DNA of 46,882 nt, from positions 1 to 46,882 of the forward strand of contig NZ_JAGSOH010000053.1 of the NCBI RefSeq assembly GCF_018139625.1, in the 5' to 3' direction. This DNA is from Actinospica acidithermotolerans (lineage in GTDB: Bacteria; Actinomycetota; Actinomycetes; Streptomycetales; Catenulisporaceae). The translations under genes were made by a program, and so were the position numbers. The notes under the pieces were generated by a model. It had not been told where the DNA came from. It saw only the letters and a program-made list of their open reading frames with translations, and did no database searches. This document shows positions 1 through 7,595 of this stretch, in pieces. Within the stretch, counting starts at the first letter, position 1, and each line of letters opens with the position of its first letter.

Positions 1-139
1 ACCCTCCGGCGACCTCCCCGTGAACCGCGCCCACCCCGCCCAAGCAATGCGTGGTGCGAAGCCCGCCTGATCTTTGGTATTGTTCTCACGTCGCCGAGGG
101 GCGCGCCGCGAAGCCGGTAATCCCGAGGTAGATGACCCA

Positions 140-226
140 GTCCGGGTGGCGGAATGGCAGACGCGCTAGCTTGAGGTGCTAGTGCCCGTTAAGGGCGTGG
201 GGGTTCAAGTCCCCCCTCGGACACCA
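140..226 (+). tRNA. tRNA-Leu (anticodon GAG)
   Basis: A class II tRNA with a long variable arm. The acceptor strands GTCCGGG (140-146) and CTCGGAC (216-222) pair with one G-U. The discriminator is A223 and CCA is encoded at 224-226. The anticodon stem CTAGC/GCTAG encloses the loop TTGAGGT, giving anticodon GAG, which decodes CTC and CTT leucine codons. The T arm GGGGGTTCAAGTCCCCC is perfect. tRNA-Leu genes can serve as integration sites, but I saw no second copy of the 3' end in the window that would mark an integrated element. Confidence 0.96.
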
Positions 227-602
227 CCGATTGCACCTATAACCCCATAGATTTCCAGCCCAGGAGTTACGTTAGCTGGTCGCCTGGTCTACATCCGGGC
301 TTGTGTGTCAACCTAAGCCGATGTCCTGAGAGTAATTCTCCCCGTAGGGCCGCGCCCTGGATTACGGCGCGCGAGTCGCCAAGCGCCCTGAGAGTAGCCG
401 CGCTAGCGTCTGCGGACTGCAACGGCGCGCTGCGCATGAGTAGTCCGGTCATGATCTCGCCAATCATTACGCCGGTGGGTTTCACCGGGTCGGGAAAGAC
501 TGCGGATGCGGTGCAAAGGCGTACGCGACGTGATCGGTCACAACGTCGGAGGGCCCGAAAGCGCTTGGCGGCCGTGCGGGTAACCGCCTGTTCGGTCGGC
601 GT
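227..602. other. Intergenic stretch without a recognisable gene
   Basis: About 375 bp lie between the tRNA and the stop codon of the first protein gene. Short open frames exist on both strands, but their translations are arginine/serine-rich, as expected for out-of-frame GC-rich DNA, and none has a convincing ribosome binding site or recognisable motif. I see no clear hairpin or repeat. Confidence 0.5.
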
Positions 603-1220
603 TTATCCGCGGGGACGGGCGCGGACGGAACGGAGTCGGCGGACGTCGTCCTGATCGAGTTCGTACGTCTTGTCGGGAAACTCGCCGACCAGGTAGTTCC
701 GCAGGTACCTGAAGTACGCCGACATCTCCGAGTCCGTCATCGGACGATCCTCGGCGAACGCTCGTTCCGCCACGGCTGATCCGGCGGTGATCCCGCGATC
801 GTCATCCGACGCTGACCAGCCGGACACGACCTCGTCTTCGTTCCGCCGACGCCTCAGCAGCGTTTGGCCGAGGCTCGCGACGTAGCGGAGGGCTGAATCG
901 GCGCCGTCGTTGAATGCGAACGAGACTGACGCGGCCACGCTCGGCATTACCAGGATGATCTCGGCCTGCCGCGCGAACGGCTCGACCCAGTACCGCGGCC
1001 CACCGGTCGCGAGCCAGCGGGGCTCGGCTGCCAGTTCACGCGCGAACCGCTCGCGTTCCTCCGGCGGGCGAGCAACACCGCGCGCGTCGTAGAGGTAGGC
1101 GCCGTAGTCGATGACTTCGAGGCCGAGCGTCTGTGGCAGGTCCCGGTACAGGCCGCGGAACGTGAGCACGTAGACCTCTGTGACCTGTCCCGCAAGCAGT
1201 CGCGACCACAGATCATTCAT
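603..1220 (-). CDS. Hypothetical protein (about 205 aa)
   Basis: The product is a soluble protein of about 205 residues beginning MNDLWSRLLAG. The ATG at 1218-1220 is preferred over an upstream in-frame start because the residues before it look non-coding; a GGAG lies about 11 bp upstream. It has no signal peptide, membrane segment or catalytic motif that I recognise. The first half is ordered and aromatic-rich (TEVYVLTFRGLYRDLP), and the C-terminus has a charged helix and an arginine-rich tail. It lies 80 bp downstream of the duplicated-domain gene on the same strand and may be cotranscribed with it. Its place in the island suggests an immunity-like or housekeeping DUF protein, but no function can be assigned. 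Confidence 0.75.
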   Translation of the reverse strand: MNDLWSRLLAGQVTEVYVLTFRGLYRDLPQTLGLEVIDYGAYLYDARGVARPPEERERFARELAAEPRWLATGGPRYWVEPFARQAEIILVMPSVAASVSFAFNDGADSALRYVASLGQTLLRRRRNEDEVVSGWSASDDDRGITAGSAVAERAFAEDRPMTDSEMSAYFRYLRNYLVGEFPDKTYELDQDDVRRLRSVRARPRG

Positions 1221-1300
1221 AGCGCCCTGCTCCATCCTCTGGCATGACGTCATCGGGCATATTGGTCACAGCTCACGAGCATACGCCCAGGATCAATCTG

Positions 1301-2416
1301 TTAGCCTGCAAACGGCCTGGTGAGGCGGGATTTCCATGGTTCGCCGCCGTCGAGTCGGGTCGGGGGCAGTGGCTGGTCGTAGTAGCCGGGTGGTCCGGCG
1401 AGTACGGCTTGGAAGTATTGCGGTCGGCCGTCCGGCGCGAGGGGGACGTCGTGACCACGCGTGCGGGTGAAGCCGATCGCGAGTTCGGGGAATCGCGGGT
1501 GGTCGGGGTCGGTGTCGTCGAGCGTGTAGCCGCGAGCGACGAGGAGGTCGAGGAGTTCGAGGGCGGGGGTGTTGAAGACGTCGATCCCCAGGAGTTCGAC
1601 GGTGATCCGATCTTGCCCTCGGTCGGGGTTCGGCGCCCATAGTTCGATGGCGGTGAGCGTGTATCCGTCCTCGCACGCGAAGATCGCCGTGAACGAGGGG
1701 CGCACGACGAAGAGCATCGCGTAGAGATCGGGTCGGGCCTGGGCGAGGTCTTCTAGGCGCACGTGGCCGAGGGGTGTCGTGGCCGCGACCAGTTCCTCCA
1801 TCGGCATGCCGAAGGGGAAGCCGGCGACGCCGTTGGGCGGGTCGATCTCGAAGCGGTGCTCCAGCGGCTCCGGCCCGATCTTGCTGAAGTCGAAGTCCGG
1901 TTCCCGTCCGTAGTACCTGTCGCCCGCGACGAGAACGGACTGCATGAACAGCGGCTCGCCATCGTCGGCTCGCGGCACGTCGTGACCAGCGTTGCGAGTG
2001 AAGCCGAACGGTAGCTCGGGGACGGTGTAGTGCCCCGGCGCCTCGCGGCGGTCGATCTCGAAGCCCTCCGCCTCGATCCGCTCGAGCAGTTCGAGCGCGG
2101 GCGTCCGGAACACGTCGATGCCTCGCCAGGTCACGTGCAGATCGTCGGTGTCAGTGCCCTCACGGCCGGGCAACGGGCGTGGAGCATGCAGTTCGAAGTA
2201 CGTGAGCGTGCATCCGTCCTCGAGCCCGAAGACGATGGCGAAGCTCGAATTCTCCAGGTAGACCGTGAGGTCCACTTTCATGTAGTGCAGGCCGGCCTGG
2301 TCGGGATCGGTGATCACGACCCTGCCGCTGGAGACTGCTGCGGGAATGAGTTCGCCTACGGGCATGCCGATCTTATAGCCGGTGGCGCCGTTCGGCGGGT
2401 CGAGTTCGATCTCCAT
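1301..2416 (-). CDS. Hypothetical protein with two tandem copies of one domain
   Basis: The product has 371 residues starting MEIELDPPNGATGYKIGMP; the ATG at 2414-2416 is chosen because the first repeat begins exactly there. The protein consists of two copies of a domain of about 180 residues. Copy 1 begins ELDPPNGATGYKIGMP and copy 2 EIDPPNGVAGFPFGMP. Later landmarks also pair: GIDVFRTPALELLERI with GIDVFNTPALELLDLL, and PFGFTRNAGHDVP with AIGFTRTRGHDVP. There is no signal peptide or membrane segment. This looks like an intragenic duplication that has diverged considerably. The family is unknown to me. It is divergent from the DUF6348/DUF2199 gene, with only 58 bp between the starts. Confidence 0.82.
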   Translation of the reverse strand: MEIELDPPNGATGYKIGMPVGELIPAAVSSGRVVITDPDQAGLHYMKVDLTVYLENSSFAIVFGLEDGCTLTYFELHAPRPLPGREGTDTDDLHVTWRGIDVFRTPALELLERIEAEGFEIDRREAPGHYTVPELPFGFTRNAGHDVPRADDGEPLFMQSVLVAGDRYYGREPDFDFSKIGPEPLEHRFEIDPPNGVAGFPFGMPMEELVAATTPLGHVRLEDLAQARPDLYAMLFVVRPSFTAIFACEDGYTLTAIELWAPNPDRGQDRITVELLGIDVFNTPALELLDLLVARGYTLDDTDPDHPRFPELAIGFTRTRGHDVPLAPDGRPQYFQAVLAGPPGYYDQPLPPTRLDGGEPWKSRLTRPFAG

Positions 2417-2474
2417 GGCCACCCACGGGATTTTGCCATGCGGCCGTCTGCCGCGTGCCACTATTCTCGGGCTC

Positions 2475-3776
2475 ATGTCCTTGATACGCCGCCGTAAGCC
2501 TGCTGCCGAGCCGCCCCCGGTGCGCCTTCCGGACCTCGAGTTCCTCGCTCTTGTGAAGGAGAGCCTCGAGGCGTGCGCGCCCGGGGTGACGGAGGGGGCG
2601 GAACTGAAGGGCAATTCGCTGATCAGCCCGCGTGGCTGGGCGGTAGGAGTGCTGCCGCCTCGCCACGCGGGCGGCCACCACTACGACCTGGCCGTGGCCC
2701 CGGACGTGAACCTCCAGCCCGATGTCCCGATGTTCCTCGAGTGCGCCGTCGCGATCACCGGCAACCCTCGGCACGCGGCCGACAGTTGGGCGCAGACGGC
2801 CGGAGCGTGCCTGCTCGAACTGCTCGACCGGCGCGAACGCTTCGCCGACCACGCTGGCCCCGAGGACCACCGGGGTGTTCCCGGCTGGCACATGATCGCC
2901 TCCGGGGCCACTGGCATGGGACTCGACGTCGCGGAGAACCAGCGGCTGCAGTTGGCGCTGGTGAACGCGAACGTGTTGCACCGCATCGCGGACAGCTTCA
3001 CCGCGGGCCTGGAGTCGCCGTACTTCAACGGGGTCAAGGTCTTCTACGGCGGGCAGCCCGGTGCGATGGAGGCCGAGGTCCGCGTGAACGGCGAGCGGCA
3101 CGCCGCCGCCTCGGCCGCTATGGCCGCGCTCAACCTGCCGGAACCCAAGGTCTTCACGGCGGTGCGCTACTACGCGCTGCTGCTTCCCCTGCCTCCCGGC
3201 CGGAGCGAGCCCGAATACCCGGCCGTCCGCCTTGAACTCGAGGACGCGGGCGATCACTGCCACGCCCACAATGCGACGTGCCGATGCGGCGGCGACTTGG
3301 ACCCGGAGCACCCGGGCTTCGAGATAGGCCTGCCGCATCTGGTCGCGGAACTCTCCGACGAGGAACGCGCGCGGTCGGTGCGGATCGACACCGGGGCGAT
3401 GATCGTCGCCGACGGCGTCGGCAACTTCCTCAAGGTCCGCCTCCCTATCCAGCTCGAGGACGGCCGTACAGTGGTCTACCTGGCCTGGGCCTACCTCGAG
3501 GCGGAAGTCTTCAACGAGGTCGGGAGACGAGGTCGAAGCCAGAGCCTGGAAGGCCATCGCTTCAAGGGCCTGTTCTGCAACGCCGTCGGGCCGTGGGGTG
3601 AGCATCTGCTGCGCGCGCCGATCATCCTGGAAGGCCGGCCGGCCAGCGAGCCCGGCGCGGTCGGCTACTGCGAAGTCGTCGAGACCAGCCACCCGCTGCT
3701 GAACAAGGTGCTGACGGAACGCTGGCCCGCGGACTTCGTGCTCGGCGACCGGGATCCGCGTTTGCGCGCTGCGTAG
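2475..3776 (+). CDS. DUF6348-like / DUF2199 two-domain protein
   Basis: The product has 433 residues from ATG 2475 (MSLIRRRKPAAEPP). Residues 1 to about 235 resemble the DUF6348 family of actinomycete proteins. Residues from about 255 to the end match the DUF2199 pattern: a single CRCGG knuckle, the EERARSVRIDTGAMIV stretch, the strand VRLPIQLEDG, an aromatic WAYLE segment and a final hydrophobic segment ending near ERWPADFVLG. It is cytoplasmic, and neither domain has an established biochemical role. The fusion of two domains usually found in immunity-like or unknown neighbourhoods fits the surrounding island. The family names come from motif memory and need an HMM search. Confidence 0.8.
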   Translation: MSLIRRRKPAAEPPPVRLPDLEFLALVKESLEACAPGVTEGAELKGNSLISPRGWAVGVLPPRHAGGHHYDLAVAPDVNLQPDVPMFLECAVAITGNPRHAADSWAQTAGACLLELLDRRERFADHAGPEDHRGVPGWHMIASGATGMGLDVAENQRLQLALVNANVLHRIADSFTAGLESPYFNGVKVFYGGQPGAMEAEVRVNGERHAAASAAMAALNLPEPKVFTAVRYYALLLPLPPGRSEPEYPAVRLELEDAGDHCHAHNATCRCGGDLDPEHPGFEIGLPHLVAELSDEERARSVRIDTGAMIVADGVGNFLKVRLPIQLEDGRTVVYLAWAYLEAEVFNEVGRRGRSQSLEGHRFKGLFCNAVGPWGEHLLRAPIILEGRPASEPGAVGYCEVVETSHPLLNKVLTERWPADFVLGDRDPRLRAA

Positions 3777-3804
3777 GCGACCGAGGTCGTCCCGGAGTCG
3801 GCCT

Positions 3805-4065
3805 TCAGCTCCCAGTTGCTCTCGGCACGAAGGGCGTGGCGTCCATACGTATGAAGAAGGCTCTGCCGTTACTGCTGCGCGCCGTCGCCACGTTGTCGTG
3901 GAGGTCGAGGGCGACGAACGGGTTGGAGCCCTCGAAGTAGGCGACCCATCGCAGGCTCCCGTCAGGCGGAGGCATCGCGAGATAGCCCTCAGAACCGTGG
4001 TCGCATTCGCCGCCCTGAAGCACGCAACCGGAAGCAGGGACGACCGTCTCGACTAGGGCCTGTAT
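3805..4065 (-). pseudogene. 3' fragment of a hypothetical gene, 5' end lost
   Basis: On the minus strand the frame from about 4065 to the stop at 3805 reads like real protein (VPASGCVLQGGEC, then RWVAYFEGSNPFVALDLH, ending FVPRATGS). The continuous open frame upstream of this is only the antisense shadow of the DUF6928 fragment. The gene therefore seems cut at about 4065-4080, leaving roughly its last 85 codons without a start. It abuts the equally truncated DUF6928 gene back-to-back. The original family is not recognised. Confidence 0.55.
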
Positions 4066-4095
4066 CGAGTTCGGATTGTTCGGCCCCAGCGTCTC

Positions 4096-4581
4096 TTGGA
4101 GGCGGCGAACGGGCGCGCGGTCATCCTGCACGCGATGCACAGCGTGGTGGACTGGCTGGCCTTCGCGATCTGGATCGACGGCGACCTGGTCCGCTCCCTC
4201 AGCATCTCGCCGGATGGCGGAATCCAGGAGAACATCGGTGAGCCGCTCTCCTTCGAGGCGCCGTTCTGGGGCGGCGAGCATCCGGTAGAGCGGACACCAG
4301 GCTGGCCGAACCAGGAGCCGTATCCGCTGTCGTTCCACCCGCTGGAGCTCGGCGAGGAGGCGCTGCGGTCACTGTTCGGATTCGTCCTGGAAGGGTTCCC
4401 CGACCCGGAGGATGTGGATGCCTCAGAGGTTCCGGCGCACGGATTCCGCCTGCTCGATCCAGACGGGCCGACGCCGGAGCAGCGTCAGGCCGAAAGAGAC
4501 GCTCTGATCGTGCAGATGGGTCCGCCACGATTCTTCCGGATGCAGCCGGACGGTTCGATGCTCGAGGTGGACCTCCCGTAG
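4096..4581 (+). pseudogene. DUF6928 family protein, N-terminus missing
   Basis: The translated frame carries the DUF6928 hallmarks: LHAMHSVVDWLAFAIW near the start, then ISPDGGIQENIGEPLSFEAP, then the PLSFHPLELGEEALRSLFGF segment. Family members normally carry a further N-terminal part of 80 or more residues before LHAMHSVVDW. Here that part is absent: the frame runs back only to a stop at 4054-4056 and the residues between do not match the family. A TTG at 4096 is the only start-like codon. The gene is best read as a truncated remnant whose 5' part was removed at the same junction that cut the minus-strand neighbour. Translation from TTG cannot be excluded. Confidence 0.7.
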
Positions 4582-4881
4582 TCTCCTGGCCACGGCAGGT
4601 CCCGCTGGGTGTGCCGCCGGTTCGGCGGGGACATAGATAAGGGGCGAATGACTTGCCATTGCCTTGCGTCCTGTGTCCGATGATCCACGTCTACGCGACG
4701 ATGCCTGACGGGCTGGCCGAGATCGGCAGCGACCTCCTCGGCACCCGCGCTGGAGCTGTCACCGGGCTCGGCTACAGTCCGACCATGGCAGTAAGACCTT
4801 CACAACGCTGGCGCGAGGGCGTCGGGCAGGACGCGCATGAGATAGATCGAGGCGGGAATACTCGACCCCGAAGAGGGCTGT

Positions 4882-5190
4882 ATGGCCGCGCTATTCCCGG
4901 AGTCGCTTCTGACGCGCACCGACGAGGTGCTCGCAGTCTTCGAAGTCGAAGTTGCTGCGCTGAACGACCCATCGGACGAGCAGGTGTTCACGGCTGTCCG
5001 AAACGTCGTTCTCGCGTTGAACCGGGTGAACCGCGAGAACGGCGGCGTCGGCTATGAAACCGGCGAGCGCGAGCAGCTCTGCGACTACATCGACAAGACG
5101 CTGGCAGAATTCGGAATCGACGTTCCCGCGCTGGCCGAGCGCAGCGACCTCGGTCGGTACGCGATCACCGACCGGTGGCGCACGTGGTAG
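4882..5190 (+). CDS. Small acidic hypothetical protein (102 aa)
   Basis: The product has 102 residues starting MAALFPESLLTRTDEV. ATG 4882 is preceded by GAAGAGGG at good spacing, which decides the start. It is acidic and helical, with the patterns DEVLAVFEVEVAALNDPSDE, ETGEREQLCDYIDKTL and a C-terminal RYAITDRWRTW. Homologues of this size and pattern are common as single genes in actinomycetes, but I know of no assigned function. It has no signal or membrane segment. The 300 bp upstream contain no convincing gene; an open frame starting at 4683 (MIHVYATMPDGLAEIG) runs through but loses protein-like character. Confidence 0.82.
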   Translation: MAALFPESLLTRTDEVLAVFEVEVAALNDPSDEQVFTAVRNVVLALNRVNRENGGVGYETGEREQLCDYIDKTLAEFGIDVPALAERSDLGRYAITDRWRTW

Positions 5191-5282
5191 ACCGCGCCGA
5201 GTGACGCCGGCGCCCTCAACGGCGCGCTAACCTCAAGCACTGCACACCCGACGATCTTCGCAGGAGAGCGAGCCCGCGACCG

Positions 5283-5765
5283 ATGAATACGACGCCCGAC
5301 AGCATTGAGCTCATCCGCCTTGGCGCCGGGGCTCAGCATCTGAGTGTCATCGTGCTCGGCCGGCATACGCCCGGAGTGCTGCCGCTGCACGACATGCTGC
5401 GCGCCGAGATCGTCATCGAAACCGGGATCGGGACGCTGCGCCTTGAGACCACGATCTCCCCATCAGACATCGATGCTTGGGAACGCGCCATCGACGCGCT
5501 GGCCGAGGACGAGCCCATCTCCTGGCTCGGCAACCGCTGCCCCGAGATCGAGATCGGGCCCGGAGACGGGAGCGGTTTCTGGCACGCGACCGTGTCCGAC
5601 CCCGCGCAGTCCGGCGCGATCGTCCAGATCCCGATCACCATCGACGTGGACGAGTCCCGGGCGAGACTCACGGCCGTGCAGCAGGCATATCCGCCCGAAG
5701 TCGTCTCGACCTCGGCTGGCAGCTACGAGTGGCGCCCAACGCGGCAAGACGGCACACCTCAATAG
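5283..5765 (+). CDS. DUF5959 family protein
   Basis: The product has 160 residues starting MNTTPDSIELIRLGAG. The pattern matches DUF5959: VIVLGRHTPGVLPLHDMLRAE, then ETTISPSDIDAWERAIDALA, then SWLGNRCPEIEIGPGD, and a C-terminal strand and helix ending RLTAVQQAYPPEV. It is cytoplasmic and all-beta at the front, of unknown function. Its stop overlaps the 3' end of the convergent downstream gene by 7 bp, so the two genes share their ends tail-to-tail. The start is the ATG that follows GGAGAGCGAGC at a spacing of about 8. Confidence 0.85.
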   Translation: MNTTPDSIELIRLGAGAQHLSVIVLGRHTPGVLPLHDMLRAEIVIETGIGTLRLETTISPSDIDAWERAIDALAEDEPISWLGNRCPEIEIGPGDGSGFWHATVSDPAQSGAIVQIPITIDVDESRARLTAVQQAYPPEVVSTSAGSYEWRPTRQDGTPQ

Positions 5766-6226
5766 TGGGCTCTCACCTGCCGAACCGGGTGTCCCAGAAC
5801 CTTTCCGATCGCGGCGAGGTCCCACTCCTCGAGCCAGTCTCGCTCCGGATTCCAGATCGGCACGTCGAAGCGGGCGAAACCGCACGGCCAGCGGTAGTCA
5901 AGATCGTTCAGTGAGTGCACTGCAGCACAGCACGGCATCAGCACCTCCAGGTCCTCGAAACCGCCCACAGCCCGAGCGTCGACGGCCTGGGACCACCACG
6001 TCAGCTCGAGCGGCGTGCCGCACAGTCGGCAGCCGACTGCCTCGAAATTGCTGCCACAGTCGACGAAGACAACACCCTCGTGCCACCGGGGCTCGGTGGG
6101 TACGGGCGCTGTCCGACGGCCGACGGGAGCCAACTCGGCTGCGAGAGCCGCAGCGCGAGTACCGCCGACCCGGCTCGGCTGCCAATACGGGTCGGTAGGG
6201 AAGACGGTCAACACGTCGCTACTCAC
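5759..6226 (-). CDS. Hypothetical protein with a zinc-ribbon-like cysteine cluster
   Basis: The product has 155 residues (MSSDVLTVFPTDPYW). The middle carries CRLCGTPLELTWW and, about 30 residues later, MPCCAAVHSLNDLDY. The four cysteines (CxxC and CC) could form a small zinc site. The C-terminus is tryptophan-rich (WPCGFARFDVPIWNP, WLEEWDLA). It has no signal or membrane segment. Similar single-copy proteins occur across streptomycetes without a known role. It is convergent with the DUF5959 gene, overlapping it by 7 bp. Confidence 0.8.
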   Translation of the reverse strand: MSSDVLTVFPTDPYWQPSRVGGTRAAALAAELAPVGRRTAPVPTEPRWHEGVVFVDCGSNFEAVGCRLCGTPLELTWWSQAVDARAVGGFEDLEVLMPCCAAVHSLNDLDYRWPCGFARFDVPIWNPERDWLEEWDLAAIGKVLGHPVRQVRAHY

Positions 6227-6296
6227 GGCGCGCAGACTAGCAACCTATCCGGGCCAGCGGTTCGAATGAGCAAGTCCGTACTCGATGGCCTGAGCG

Positions 6297-6905
6297 TCAA
6301 TACCACTGCACAATGCCGAGTGCACCCTGTGAGCTTCGGCTTGCGCGCTTCAGGATCCGCCCGGGGCCGTCGATGAGCCCTTCAATATCGAAGTTGCCTG
6401 GCGCGTCACCGGTGACCTGGAGCCAAGCGCTAATCCTGGCTGCGACACTCGCACGCCGAACGGGGTCCATGGCGAGGACCGTGTCAGTGGCCTGTGCGGC
6501 TTCCGAGACTACTTCGGCGGTAAGCAGGAAGCAACCAGACCGCCCCGGCATGGCGAGAGCGGCTTCGAATCCGAGGCCGTAGTAGAGCGCTGCTACTGGA
6601 TCGCCCTTGCGGATGGATGCAACGAACCGGCCCTGCTCCGGGACGTCCGCCAGCAGATCCATGCACGCGTCCACGTCGAAGTTCGGGCGCCGGGCGTCGT
6701 GCATCTCGCAGAAGCGGAGTACCGCATCAGTGGGGCAGTGCCGCCCATATCCGCGGGACTCCGGCTCCGCGAGCGCCGCGGAATCCATCGCCTGCCACCA
6801 CGAAAGATCCTCCGGCGCTTGGGGCTCACCGGGGATGTCGGCACGCAGTTGCGGGATTGCCGCCGACGGCACGGCGGCGACGATCCAGAAGCCGGTGACG
6901 CTCAT
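6297..6905 (-). CDS. Conserved hypothetical protein (about 202 aa)
   Basis: The product starts MSVTGFWIVAAVPSAA at ATG 6903-6905. This ATG overlaps the stop of the upstream SUKH gene as ATGA, so translation is probably coupled. Landmarks are WWQAMDSAALAEPESRGYG, GRHCPTDAVLRFCE, RFVASIRKGDPVAALYYGLG and LLTAEVVSEAA. The same pattern is familiar from actinomycete proteins of about 200 residues, usually annotated as hypothetical. No catalytic motif is evident. Tight coupling to a SUKH protein suggests that the two act together or are moved as a unit. Confidence 0.83.
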   Translation of the reverse strand: MSVTGFWIVAAVPSAAIPQLRADIPGEPQAPEDLSWWQAMDSAALAEPESRGYGRHCPTDAVLRFCEMHDARRPNFDVDACMDLLADVPEQGRFVASIRKGDPVAALYYGLGFEAALAMPGRSGCFLLTAEVVSEAAQATDTVLAMDPVRRASVAARISAWLQVTGDAPGNFDIEGLIDGPGRILKRASRSSQGALGIVQWY

Positions 6906-7501
6906 CGCTCTTCCGTAGGAGGATTTGAAAGTGCCGTCGCCTCCTGACGGTCCCACCACTCCTTCCCGTCGGCCCAGTGCTTCACCCAGCCGGCAAACCC
7001 GGGCTCGCCGGTGGTGAGGCCGAATTCGGCACCGAAGGGGGTCGCTGCCATCTCGTCGATGAGGTAGATGTGGCCGCGGTGCTCACCTGTGACGATCAGG
7101 TGCCAGTACATGCCGCAGCCATCGGTGCCCAGTACGAGAGATCCGTGGTCGTAAACCGGGGCGAGCTCGTCTTCATCCGGCTCCGGCGCATCGCCGCCCT
7201 CCCAGATCCACTGCCCTGTCAGCGGGAACGGCTTGCCCAGATCCCGCTCCGGTCGACCCGCTCCCCAGTCCGGGGGAAGCACGCCGAGTTCCATGAGGCC
7301 GTAGTCCGGAGGACCCGAGTACGAGCCGTCGCCGATAGTCGCGACGAAGCTGCGATAGGGCTCGGGCAGAACGATGCCGTGCTCGCTTTCGAAGGCGTAC
7401 ACCGCGTCCCATCCCAGCGGCGTGCTATCGGGCCTGAACTCTTCGCGCAGCATGGCCAGGTCCTTGGGCGTGGCGTGGGCGGCGTCCAGGAGGTAGCTCA
7501 T
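6902..7501 (-). CDS. SMI1/KNR4 (SUKH) family protein
   Basis: The product has 199 residues from ATG 7499-7501 (MSYLLDAAHATPKDL). The SUKH fold signature is visible: LGWDAVYAFESEHGIVLPEPYRSFVATIGDGSY (residues about 30-60), then the turn and strands up to HGSLVLGTDGCGMYWHLIVTG and HIYLIDEM. SUKH proteins are known as immunity proteins against polymorphic toxins and contact-dependent effectors, and some have other regulatory roles. No toxin gene lies beside it. Its stop overlaps the ATG of the next gene by 4 bp. Upstream in-frame codons look non-coding and were excluded. Confidence 0.86.
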   Translation of the reverse strand: MSYLLDAAHATPKDLAMLREEFRPDSTPLGWDAVYAFESEHGIVLPEPYRSFVATIGDGSYSGPPDYGLMELGVLPPDWGAGRPERDLGKPFPLTGQWIWEGGDAPEPDEDELAPVYDHGSLVLGTDGCGMYWHLIVTGEHRGHIYLIDEMAATPFGAEFGLTTGEPGFAGWVKHWADGKEWWDRQEATALSNPPTEER

Positions 7502-7595
7502 GGCGGGCAAGGCTAGCGGAGTCGCAATCTCGGCGTCGGTGGGCGCGGGCCGTCGGACGCAGCGTCTGTCGTAGCCGTGGTGCATAGTGCGGGTC

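Noticed and set aside
140-226. tRNA-Leu as attachment site for an integrated element covering the island
   Set aside because: I found no second copy of the tRNA 3' end, no integrase and no excisionase gene in the window.
2373-3692. A 439-residue minus-strand open frame
   Set aside because: It is the complement of the DUF6348/DUF2199 gene and has the composition of antisense GC-rich coding DNA.
3805-4338. A single 177-residue minus-strand gene over the whole open frame
   Set aside because: Its first half is antisense to a clear DUF6928 coding segment on the plus strand; only the last 85 or so codons look like real protein.
4653-5057. A 134-residue plus-strand frame upstream of the 102-residue gene
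   Set aside because: Only its first 30 residues look plausible; the rest overlaps the better-supported gene at 4882 in another frame.
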